A DNA stretch of 20,419 nt. Source: an uncultured bacterium. Lineage in GTDB: Bacteria > Planctomycetota > UBA1135 > GCA-002686595. Both the position numbers and the translations under genes were made by a program. The notes beneath the pieces were generated by a model. The model saw only the letters and a program-made list of their open reading frames with translations. It ran no database searches and had not been told where the DNA came from. The stretch covers positions 1-20,419 of the forward strand of contig CADEGS010000052.1 of assembly GCA_902826945.1 (NCBI GenBank), read 5' to 3'. This document shows, piece by piece, positions 1 through 6,826 of this stretch. Position 1 is the stretch's first letter. Each line of letters starts with the position of its first letter.

Positions 1-39
1 GCGATCCCCCCGAGCGGCGGCGCCGCGCGAGGGGATCGC
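1..39 (-). terminator. Hairpin downstream of the FG-GAP gene
   Basis: A perfect 9-bp inverted repeat (GCGATCCCC at 1-9, GGGGATCGC at 31-39) encloses a GC-rich 21-nt interior that can fold further (GCGGC/GCCGC). It lies 14 bp beyond the stop codon of the minus-strand FG-GAP gene, where a transcription terminator would be expected. No T-run can be seen because the window ends. Intrinsic termination is therefore an inference; the inverted repeat itself is seen directly. Confidence 0.5.
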
Positions 40-52
40 TCGTGCGCGAGCC

Positions 53-1792
53 TCAGAAGCCGACGACGGCGTTGAGGGCGTTCGTGAGGTAGCCCTGTCC
101 GCCGCCGAGCACCCCGCCCTGCAGGAAGATCTGCAGGCCGATCAGGGCCGGCTCCGGCGGGACCTGGTAGACGAAGGCGTCGACCCCGCCGGGATCGGCG
201 AGGAGCTGATCGGTGAAGACCTCGTAGCCCGTCACGAGGTCGACCAGGAGCTCGCGGTACGGGCCGAACATCCGGAAGAGCAGCCCGGGGCTGCGCGGCC
301 GGTCCATGCCGATCAGGATGCTGACCATCGGCAGCGGATGCGCGCCGGTGTCGATCTCGAGCCGCCACTCGCCCCCCAGCGCGGGAACGGTGGCGCTCGC
401 CAGGCACTCGACGTTCAAGCCGACCCCGGGGCGCGGGCCGACGAAGGCCGCGCAGGGCTCGCCGGCGCGGTAGCCGTAGACGGTGCGCTTCGAGCCGATC
501 AGGATCTCGTCCTCGTGGAGCGCCACGGGCCTCTCGCCGAAATCGTCCTGGTTGGTGCGGGCGACGGGCAGGTAGGTCTCGGCTTCCACCCACACGTCGT
601 CGAAGGGGTCCGCCGGCGTCCCCGCGTCGTCGCGCTCGAACCGATAGACGCCTCCGCATCCCGTCAACAAGGTCGAGCCGTCCCCCCACGATGCCACCAG
701 GGCGCGTCCGCCGAGGAGCGCGAGGTCGTTGCCGAAGGCGGTCGTGTGCTCCGCGGTCGTGAACCAGGACGTCTCGGTCCACACGTCGTCCAGCGGATCG
801 GTGGGCGTTCCGGGATCCGTGCGCTGGAAGACGTAGGCCTTGCCGTTCGCCGCGGTGGGGAACTGGGGCGCGCCCACCAGCGCCAGGTCCCCGCTCATCG
901 CGACGCTCATGCCGAAGGACTCCGACGGCGCGCCCGCGGCCCGCAGCCCACCGAGGGCGACCCAGGGATCTCCGAGGGTACCGGACGCGTCGCGCCCGAA
1001 GACGAAGACCTGTTCCGGGGGATCGGCGCTGGCGCCGGCGGAGGTGCGGCTGCTGACCAGCAGCATGTCCTCCTGCTGGGCGAGGCACATGCCGAACGAC
1101 GCGTAGTCCGGCGGCGGCAGGAGCGTCTGCGCCAGGATCCACGCGTCGTCGAGCGGATCCGCCGGGGTCCCTGGGTCGTCGCGCTCGAAGACGTACGCGG
1201 CACCCCACGTCTCCTCCGGCAGCTCGATGGGGAAGATCGGCGCGTCGCTTGGCGCCCCGACGACGGCGGTGCCGCCCGCGAGCGCGATCGCCGTGCCGAA
1301 CGTGCTTCCGAGCCCGGGGTGGGGGCACTCGAGGCTGGTCCTCTGCACCCAGGTGTCGTCCCAGGGATCGTCCGGCGTGCCGCCGTCCAGTCGCTCGTAC
1401 CACTCCACGACCGCGGGGACCGTCTGCGGGAGTGGCTGGACTCCGGCCAGCACCGTCGTTCCCGCCAGGGCGAGGGTCCCGAGGAACCAGCCCTCCCCTT
1501 CCGGGATCCAGCGCAGGTCGGCGATCTCGATCCAGCGGTCGTCCACGACCTCGGGTGTGCCCGCGCGATCGAGGCCATAGGCCGTGAGACGCCGCCCCCG
1601 GGGGACGGCGTTCTGGACGAGCTCGACGAGCATCGTGTCGCCCTCCCGCACGAACGCCTCGACAACCGTGGTCGATTCGTTCGAGAACAGCGCCGTGCCG
1701 GCGCACTGCGCTGCCGCCGGACCACCCAGCGAGAGAACGCCGACCAGACCGGGCGAGCAGGAGAGCCGGATCATCCGTTTCGCGCGACACAT
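53..1792 (-). CDS. Secreted FG-GAP repeat beta-propeller-like protein with C-terminal beta domain
   Basis: The 579-aa product is predicted to be exported. Residues 1-30 form a signal peptide: CRAKR basic start, hydrophobic LVGVLSLGG, then an AAAQ-type cleavage region. Residues about 65-445 carry five FG-GAP-like units with cores such as STFGTAIALAGG (163), ESFGMSVAMSGD (291) and TAFGNDLALLGG (351), usually followed by V-G-A-P or a variant. They alternate with the linker GTPxDPxDDxW, exact at 138, 208, 328 and 391 and degenerate near 78 and 271. This pattern suggests a seven-bladed or smaller propeller on the cell surface, perhaps Ca-binding through the acidic linkers. Residues about 450-579 are a separate beta-rich domain ending in an LTNALN motif; a related domain interrupts the sulfatase gene at 4721-6634. 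The start is set by GGAGGAGG six bases upstream; the frame stays open farther upstream without support. No enzymatic motif is visible and the ligand is unknown. Confidence 0.8.
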   Translation of the reverse strand: MCRAKRMIRLSCSPGLVGVLSLGGPAAAQCAGTALFSNESTTVVEAFVREGDTMLVELVQNAVPRGRRLTAYGLDRAGTPEVVDDRWIEIADLRWIPEGEGWFLGTLALAGTTVLAGVQPLPQTVPAVVEWYERLDGGTPDDPWDDTWVQRTSLECPHPGLGSTFGTAIALAGGTAVVGAPSDAPIFPIELPEETWGAAYVFERDDPGTPADPLDDAWILAQTLLPPPDYASFGMCLAQQEDMLLVSSRTSAGASADPPEQVFVFGRDASGTLGDPWVALGGLRAAGAPSESFGMSVAMSGDLALVGAPQFPTAANGKAYVFQRTDPGTPTDPLDDVWTETSWFTTAEHTTAFGNDLALLGGRALVASWGDGSTLLTGCGGVYRFERDDAGTPADPFDDVWVEAETYLPVARTNQDDFGERPVALHEDEILIGSKRTVYGYRAGEPCAAFVGPRPGVGLNVECLASATVPALGGEWRLEIDTGAHPLPMVSILIGMDRPRSPGLLFRMFGPYRELLVDLVTGYEVFTDQLLADPGGVDAFVYQVPPEPALIGLQIFLQGGVLGGGQGYLTNALNAVVGF

Positions 1793-1798
1793 GACGTG

Positions 1799-1806
1799 CC
1801 TCCTCC
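1799..1806 (-). promoter_or_regulatory. Strong Shine-Dalgarno fixing the start of the FG-GAP gene
   Basis: On the minus strand this reads GGAGGAGG and ends six bases before the ATG at 1792-1790. The open frame continues about 100 codons upstream into arginine-rich sequence overlapping hrpB on the other strand. This site is the main reason to reject the longer start. A second in-frame ATG six codons later (1774) is less well spaced. Confidence 0.7.
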
Positions 1807-1977
1807 GCCGTGCTGGCCGGCCCCGGCCACACCGTGCGGCCCGCGGCCGATCGCCTCGGCGGAACCGCCAGCATCTGCCGGGTCGAGCTCGCGCGCGATC
1901 CGCCTTGCTGCGCAGGATCGCCTCCTCGCATGCGTAGGAGCGGGCGAGGCTCGCGGCCGACCGCGCCAGACGCGCGC

Positions 1978-1983
1978 TATCGT
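1978..1983 (+). promoter_or_regulatory. Candidate -10 element (TATCGT) just upstream of hrpB
   Basis: TATCGT fits the TAnnnT form of a bacterial -10 box and is one of few AT-containing hexamers in this GC-rich spacer. It ends eight bases before the hrpB ATG, so transcription would begin at or next to the start codon. That agrees with the absence of a Shine-Dalgarno sequence there. The same hexamer lies just before the gene starting near 6825. No convincing -35 box is visible. Confidence 0.3.
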
Positions 1984-1991
1984 GGCGCGCG

Positions 1992-4511
1992 ATGAAGGGC
2001 GCGCTGCCCGTCCACGAGGTCCTGGCCGAGGTCGTGCAGGCGCTCGCCAGCGAGCGCCGCTGCGTGCTCGTGGCCCCGACCGGGGCCGGCAAGACGACCG
2101 CCGTGCCGCCCGCGCTCGACGACGCCGGCCTGGGGCCGGTGGTGGTGCTCGAGCCGCGGCGCCTCGCCGCGCGCGCCGCCGCGCGGCGCGTGGCGGCCGA
2201 GCGCGGCGCGCGCCTGGGCGAGGCGATCGGCTACCACGTGCGCTTCGACCGCCGCGCCGGCCCGCGCACGCGCGTCACCTACGCGACCGAGGGCGTGTTC
2301 GTGCGCCGGCTGCAGGACGACCCGTTCCTGGAGGGCACCGGCTGCGTCGTGCTCGACGAGTTCCACGAGCGCAGCCTCGACCTCGACCTGTCGCTGGCGC
2401 TGGTGCGGCGCGTGCAGCTCGAGGCGCGGCCCGAGCTCGGCCTGCTCGTCACCTCGGCCACGCTCGACGCCGAGGCGGTGGCGCGCTACCTCGACGGCGC
2501 GCCGATCGTGCGCTCCGCCGGCCGGCTGTTCCCGGTCGGCGTGCGCCACCTGCCGCCTCTGGCCGGCGAGCGCGCCGACGCGCACGTCGCTCGCGGCGTG
2601 CGCGAGGCGCTGGCCGAGGCGGGCGGCGACGTGCTCGTGTTCCTGCCCGGCACGGGCGAGATCCGCCGCGCGCGCGCCGCGCTCGAGCCGCTCGCGCGCG
2701 GCGGCGCGCTGGAGCTGGTCGAGCTCTACGGCGACCTGCCGCCGGAGGAGCAGTACCGCGCGCTCGCGCCGGGCGCGGTGCGGGGCGTCGTGCTCGCGAC
2801 GAACGTGGCCGAGTCCTCGGTCACCGTGCCCGGCGTGGACGCCGTCGTGGACAGCGGCCTCGTGCGCCGGCCGCGCAGCGACCCCGCGCTCGGCCTCGAG
2901 CGGCTGGCGGTCGAGCGCGTCTCCCAGGCCTCGGCCGAGCAGCGCGCCGGGCGCGCGGGCCGCGAGCGGCCGGGGCGCTGCCTGCGCCTGTGGAGCGCGG
3001 CCGACGAGCGCGCGCTCGCGCCCTTCGACCCGCCCGAGGTGCGCCGCGCCGACCCGAGCGCGGCCGTGCTGCAGCTCTTGCTGTGGGGCGAGCGCGACCT
3101 CGAGCGCTTCCCCTGGTTCGAGCCGCCGCCGCCCGAGGCGCTGCGCCGCGCGCTGGCGCTCGTGCGCGCGCTCGGCGCGCTCGACGCGGCCGGCGCGCTG
3201 ACGCCGCTCGGCCGGCGGCTGGCGCGCGTGCCGGCGCCGCCGCGCCTGGCGCGGCTCCTGCTCGAGGGCGCGCGCGCGGGGCTGGCCGAGCGCGCGGCGC
3301 TCGCCTGCGCCTTCCTCGGCGAGCGCGATCCGCGCCGGCGCGCGCGCGACGCCGGCGCGTCGCGCAGCGGCGGCGAGAGCGACGTGCTGGACGGCGTGCT
3401 CGCCCTCGAGGCCTTCGCCGCGCACGGCGCCTCCGCGGCCCCGGAGCTGGAGCCCGCCGCCGCGCGCGCCTGCCTGGCCGCCGCGCGCCAGCTCGAGCGC
3501 GTCGCGCACGACCTCGGGCGCGAGGAAGGCGCGCGCGCACGCTCCGCGGACCCCGACCTGGCGCTCTTGCGCGCGCTGCTCGCCGCCTTCCCCGACCGGC
3601 TCGCGCGCCGCCGCGCGGACGACCCGCGCCGCGGCGTGCTGGCGAGCGGCCGCGGCGTGCGCCTCGGCCCGGGCTGCGCCGTCGAGCGCGGCGAGCTCTT
3701 CCTCGCCGTGGATGCCGAGGCCGGCGCCGGCGAGGCGCTGGTGCGGCTCGCCTCGCGCGTCGAGCGCGGCTGGGTCGACGGCGGGCGCACGCGCGCCGAG
3801 ATCGACTGCGTCTTCGACCAGGCCCGCGCGCGCGTCGTCGGCAGGCGGCGGCTCTTCCTGGGCGAGCTCGTCCTCGAGGAGAACGAGACCTCCGCCGACG
3901 ACGCGGCGCGCGCCGAGGCGCTGCTGGCCGAGGCCGCGCGGCGCGAGCCGGCGCGCGCGCTGGGCCTGGAGCGGCCCGAGGTCGTCGCGCTGCTGGCGCG
4001 CGTGGCGTTCCTGCGCCGGCACTGCCCCGAGCTCGCCCTGCCCGCGCTCGACGAGGCCGCGCTGGCGGAGCTCGCGGGCGAGCTCGTCGTGGGGCGGCGC
4101 TCCTTCGAGGAGCTCGCGCGCGCGCCGCTCGCGGAGCTCCTGCGCGCGCGCCTCCCGCACGAGGCGCTGCGCGCGCTCGAGCGCGAGGCGCCCGAGCGCC
4201 TGGAGGTGCCGAGCGGCTCCTGGCTGCGCCTCGACTACGCCGGCGGCGGCGCGCCGGTCCTGGCCGCGCGCATCCAGGAGCTCTTCGGCTGGCGCGAGAC
4301 GCCGAGGGTCGCGCGCGGGCGCGTGCCGGTGCTCCTGCACCTGCTCGCGCCCAGCGGCCGGCCGCAGCAGGTGACCGACGACCTGGCGAGCTTCTGGCGC
4401 GGCGCGTACTTCGACGTGCGCAAGGACCTGCGCCGGCGCTACCCGCGCCACGACTGGCCGGAGGATCCGCTCTCCGCCGTCGCCAGCCGCGGCCCGCGCC
4501 GGCGGAGCTGA
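1992..4511 (+). CDS. hrpB: ATP-dependent helicase HrpB
   Basis: This 839-aa protein is a DEAH-family superfamily 2 helicase of the HrpB type, close to the usual family length of 800-850 aa. Motif I is GAGKT at residues 31-35. Motif II is DEFH at 122-125, the variant typical of HrpB, followed by ERS. Motif III (SAT) is near 154, motif V contains ATNVAESSVTVPG near 263, and motif VI is QRAGRAGR near 316-323. A helical HA2-like region follows. The HrpB C-terminal domain is recognisable in the last 100 residues (RIQELFGW, then GRPQQVTDDLASFW). The protein is cytoplasmic; its precise cellular role is poorly known even in E. coli, with RNA or nucleic-acid remodelling assumed. It stands alone, divergent from the FG-GAP gene and convergent with the sulfatase. 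The ATG at 1992 lacks a clear Shine-Dalgarno sequence but sits just before the conserved N-terminal helix. Confidence 0.93.
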   Translation: MKGALPVHEVLAEVVQALASERRCVLVAPTGAGKTTAVPPALDDAGLGPVVVLEPRRLAARAAARRVAAERGARLGEAIGYHVRFDRRAGPRTRVTYATEGVFVRRLQDDPFLEGTGCVVLDEFHERSLDLDLSLALVRRVQLEARPELGLLVTSATLDAEAVARYLDGAPIVRSAGRLFPVGVRHLPPLAGERADAHVARGVREALAEAGGDVLVFLPGTGEIRRARAALEPLARGGALELVELYGDLPPEEQYRALAPGAVRGVVLATNVAESSVTVPGVDAVVDSGLVRRPRSDPALGLERLAVERVSQASAEQRAGRAGRERPGRCLRLWSAADERALAPFDPPEVRRADPSAAVLQLLLWGERDLERFPWFEPPPPEALRRALALVRALGALDAAGALTPLGRRLARVPAPPRLARLLLEGARAGLAERAALACAFLGERDPRRRARDAGASRSGGESDVLDGVLALEAFAAHGASAAPELEPAAARACLAAARQLERVAHDLGREEGARARSADPDLALLRALLAAFPDRLARRRADDPRRGVLASGRGVRLGPGCAVERGELFLAVDAEAGAGEALVRLASRVERGWVDGGRTRAEIDCVFDQARARVVGRRRLFLGELVLEENETSADDAARAEALLAEAARREPARALGLERPEVVALLARVAFLRRHCPELALPALDEAALAELAGELVVGRRSFEELARAPLAELLRARLPHEALRALEREAPERLEVPSGSWLRLDYAGGGAPVLAARIQELFGWRETPRVARGRVPVLLHLLAPSGRPQQVTDDLASFWRGAYFDVRKDLRRRYPRHDWPEDPLSAVASRGPRRRS

Positions 4512-4616
4512 GCCGCAGGCTCAGCCCGCGGCCGCATGGCCGCGGCCGGCGCGGCAGCGCCGTGGCGCCGCAGGCCTCGTCGCGCCGCAGGCGCGACCCA
4601 TCGTCGCGCAGCGACG
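4508..4616. repeat. Array of five perfect hairpins with GCA-containing loops
   Basis: Five perfect inverted repeats follow one another between two convergent genes. They are 4508-4524 (CTGAGCC, loop GCA, GGCTCAG), 4526-4545 (CCGCGGCC, loop GCAT, GGCCGCGG), 4548-4561 (GGCGC, loop GGCA, GCGCC), 4579-4597 (GTCGCGCC, loop GCA, GGCGCGAC) and 4602-4616 (CGTCGC, loop GCA, GCGACG). The first overlaps the hrpB stop codon. The octamer CCGCAGGC occurs three times (4513, 4568, 4585). No T-tracts follow, so Rho-independent termination is not proven. A bidirectional termination zone or a REP-like element are the main possibilities. Confidence 0.65.
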
Positions 4617-4697
4617 GAAGCACGCGCGCTCGCCGCCGACCCCCTGAGCGCGACCCTCGCCGCCCGTGGCGCCCTGGCCCGCGGACGCGACGATCCT

Positions 4698-4711
4698 GCT
4701 CGCCGGCGAGC
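4698..4711 (-). terminator. Palindrome downstream of the sulfatase gene
   Basis: GCTCGCCGGCGAGC is a perfect 14-bp palindrome ten bases beyond the stop codon of the minus-strand sulfatase. In RNA it could pair only with a very small loop, and no U-run follows. Termination is therefore a weak inference, helped by its position and the hairpin array just beyond it. Confidence 0.3.
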
Positions 4712-4720
4712 CGGAGCCCG

Positions 4721-6634
4721 TCAGGAGCTGATCAAGGCCAGCATCTCGGCCTTGAGCGCCTCGTACTCCGCCTGCTCGCCCGCGGTCATCCCCGTCTCGA
4801 GCAGGTCCATGAGCTCGAAGGGGTCCGTGTCGAGGTCGAAGAAGGACTCCTCGCAGGTGTAGGCGTCGGAGATCAGCTTGTAGCGCGCGCCTCGGATGGC
4901 GCTCGCGTGCGTGAAGAAGCGCGTCTTCACCGTGTTCGAGATCGCGAAGCCCATCGGCTGGCGCACGTCCAGCGCGATGGCCTGGTAGTAGACGAACTCG
5001 GAGCCGGGGATGTGCTCGACCCAGCCCAGGTGGCGGCCGGCGCCGTCGAGCGGCAGCATCGACGAGGAGAAGTACGAGGCCAGCGCCGGGACGAGCTGGC
5101 CGCCCGCGAAGGGCATCGGCTCCAGCGCGTCGCCGCCGAGCAGGATGGCCGTGCCGCCGGGAGGTCCGCCCTCGAGCAGGAGCTGCGCCTGCGCGCCGAG
5201 CGCGAGCGGCACGCCGCACACGCGCAGCCGCATCGACCCGGGTCCCTCGTAGCCGATGTCGGGCTGGCAGACGATCGGCTGCGGCGCGCCGATCTCGGCC
5301 GGGTGCGGCAGCCCCGGGGTCGGGGGCCGCTCGGCGCAGGTGTAGTCGGCCGGGCTCGGCGGCTCGCCGTTCGGGTAGAAGAAGTCGGCGTAGAGCGTGC
5401 TGCGCACGGAGGGCTGGAGCGGATCGTCCAGGTAGCCCAGCAGGCTGTGCGCGTCGAACACGACGCCGGGCGCGGCCGCCTGGTAGTCGACGCCCGCCGC
5501 CTCGGCGATCGTCGCGAACAGGTCGAGCGTCTGGACCAGCGCTTCGCACTCGCTGCCCGGCACGGCGACCATCGGCCCCGCCGCGATCAGCGGCACGTTC
5601 ACGCCTCCCTCGTAGGTCGTGGCCTTGGCGTGGGCCGGGACGAACGGCGGCACGACCACGCCCTGCGGCGTGCCGTTGTCCCCCAGGAAGAGGATCAGCG
5701 TGTTGTCGAGGATGCCCGGATCGACCTGGGTCAGCACGCGGCCGAGCAGCGTGTCGAGCGCCTCGACCATCGCCTTGTAATAGGGGCGCGGCTCGACGCC
5801 GGGGTCGGGATCGACGCCGGTGAAGTCGACCGAGTGCAGCGTGTCCGGCGGCCGGTGGTAGGGCGAGTGCGGAAGGTTGAAGGCGAGGTAGCAGAAGAAC
5901 GGCTGCGTGCGCGCGTTCATCCACGCGATCGCCTCGTCCGTGATCTCCTCGGGCTCGTAGGCGGTCTCGAGGAACGAGCTCCCGTCGACGACGTGCGTCC
6001 AGCTCGAGTAGTTCTCCGGCTGGACGAGGCTGCTGAGCGTGCCCGAGAAGTGGTCGAAGCCGGCCTGGTTCGGCGCCAGCGCGCCGCCGCTCGTCTCGTT
6101 GCCGAGGTGCCACTTCCCGAAGCAGGCCTTCTCGTAGCCCGAGCTGGCCGCATCGAGCACCGCCGGCAGCGTCGTCGCGTTGCCGTCGATGGCGAGGCCG
6201 GTGGACGAGACGATCCAGCCGATGCCGCTGCGGAAGCCGTAGCGCCCCGTGAGGATGCCCGCGCGCGTGGGCGAGCACACCGGCTGCGACCAGGCGTTCC
6301 GGAACACGACGCCCGCGCTCGCGAGCGCGTCGATGTTCGGCGTCGCGGGCAGGTCGCTGCCGACGCCGTAGGCCGTGAGCATGTCGATCCCGAGGTCGTC
6401 CGCGACGAGCAGCAGGATGTTCGTCGTCGAGCCCGAGGGACCGCTCGACGGTCCCGATCCGCCCGGGTCGGCGGGGCCCGCGGAATCGGGCTCCTCGGTC
6501 GGAGGCTGCGGCGACTGACCCGGGGCGGGAGCGCTGGACGACGCACCGTCGCCTCCGCATCCGACCGCGAGCAGCAGGAAGGAGACGGACCCGAGGAACG
6601 AAGATCCCGGGAGCGATCGGGGAAGGGAGCGCAT
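4721..6634 (-). CDS. Lipoprotein type I sulfatase (formylglycine-dependent) with an inserted beta domain
   Basis: The 637-aa product is an exported sulfate ester hydrolase. Residues 1-26 are a lipoprotein signal with lipobox LAVGC (Cys26), followed by a Ser/Pro/Gly-rich tether to about residue 70. The sulfatase fold then begins with metal-binding ADD (Asp79, Asp80). The formylglycine signature C-S-P-T-R starts at Cys120 and continues AGILTGRY. FGKWHLGN lies at 172-179 and the second metal motif GDN at 318-320. The usual C-terminal element (AIRGARYKLI, then FFDLDTDPFELMDLL) is at 579-612. Between FYPNG (419-423) and that element lie about 155 extra residues, including a beta domain (about 464-575) like the tail of the secreted FG-GAP protein. 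The substrate is unknown; sulfated polysaccharide is the usual guess. No sulfatase-maturating enzyme is in the window. The ATG at 6634 gives a proper lipoprotein signal; the open frame extends farther without support. Confidence 0.88.
   Translation of the reverse strand: MRSLPRSLPGSSFLGSVSFLLLAVGCGGDGASSSAPAPGQSPQPPTEEPDSAGPADPGGSGPSSGPSGSTTNILLLVADDLGIDMLTAYGVGSDLPATPNIDALASAGVVFRNAWSQPVCSPTRAGILTGRYGFRSGIGWIVSSTGLAIDGNATTLPAVLDAASSGYEKACFGKWHLGNETSGGALAPNQAGFDHFSGTLSSLVQPENYSSWTHVVDGSSFLETAYEPEEITDEAIAWMNARTQPFFCYLAFNLPHSPYHRPPDTLHSVDFTGVDPDPGVEPRPYYKAMVEALDTLLGRVLTQVDPGILDNTLILFLGDNGTPQGVVVPPFVPAHAKATTYEGGVNVPLIAAGPMVAVPGSECEALVQTLDLFATIAEAAGVDYQAAAPGVVFDAHSLLGYLDDPLQPSVRSTLYADFFYPNGEPPSPADYTCAERPPTPGLPHPAEIGAPQPIVCQPDIGYEGPGSMRLRVCGVPLALGAQAQLLLEGGPPGGTAILLGGDALEPMPFAGGQLVPALASYFSSSMLPLDGAGRHLGWVEHIPGSEFVYYQAIALDVRQPMGFAISNTVKTRFFTHASAIRGARYKLISDAYTCEESFFDLDTDPFELMDLLETGMTAGEQAEYEALKAEMLALISS
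4910..5245 (-). other. Beta-rich domain inserted in the sulfatase (about residues 464-575)
   Basis: This segment contains LRVCGVPLALG, AILLGGDALEPMPFAGG, IPGSEFVYYQAIALD and AISNTV. The same framework appears at the C terminus of the FG-GAP protein: LNVECLASATVPALGG, VSILIG, PALIGLQIFLQGG and LTNALN. Shared features are a G-rich entry, a P-x-LGG turn, an LxG pair, a bulky hydrophobic Q strand and a final SN/TN motif. Homology is my reading by eye. In the sulfatase the domain is internal, splitting the catalytic core from its C-terminal strand unit. Confidence 0.55.
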
Positions 6635-6700
6635 GCCGGCCTGGGGGGGTGGGGAAGCCTCCTCCGCTGGTCGTCTGCGGGCGACCGCGGAGCGAAGACA

Positions 6701-6729
6701 AATGTAGGGGAGGGTCGGGGAACGGACAA
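6701..6729 (-). promoter_or_regulatory. Sigma70-like promoter for the sulfatase gene
   Basis: On the minus strand TTGTCC (6729-6724) and TACATT (6706-6701) are separated by exactly 17 bp. They lie in a locally less GC-rich patch of the 190-bp gap between the divergent genes. Transcription would start near 6694, leaving a leader of about 60 nt before the ATG at 6634. That leader contains GGAGGAGG 23 bases before the ATG, too far for a standard Shine-Dalgarno, and a C-rich run nearer to it. Confidence 0.5.
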
Positions 6730-6820
6730 GGCTCCCCACCCCCGCCGCTGGGGTCGGAAGCGCTTGCCGGTCGAGGCCACGAGCCGCCGTTCTCGCGGGG
6801 CGCCCTCCCGGGCCCCGGCG

Positions 6821-6826
6821 TATCGT
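6821..6826 (+). promoter_or_regulatory. Candidate -10 element (TATCGT) at the start of the sulfatase-like gene
   Basis: TATCGT recurs here as upstream of hrpB. As a -10 box it would place the transcript start at about 6833-6834, where an in-frame GTG stands. A leaderless message starting at 6834 is therefore possible. GGGGAG at 6827-6832 could alternatively serve as a Shine-Dalgarno for the GTG at 6837. No good -35 is seen. Confidence 0.3.

Noticed and set aside
1793..2092. An N-terminal extension of the FG-GAP protein to 2092
   Set aside because: It is arginine-rich, overlaps the start of hrpB on the other strand, hides the signal peptide, and ignores the GGAGGAGG site in front of the 1792 start.
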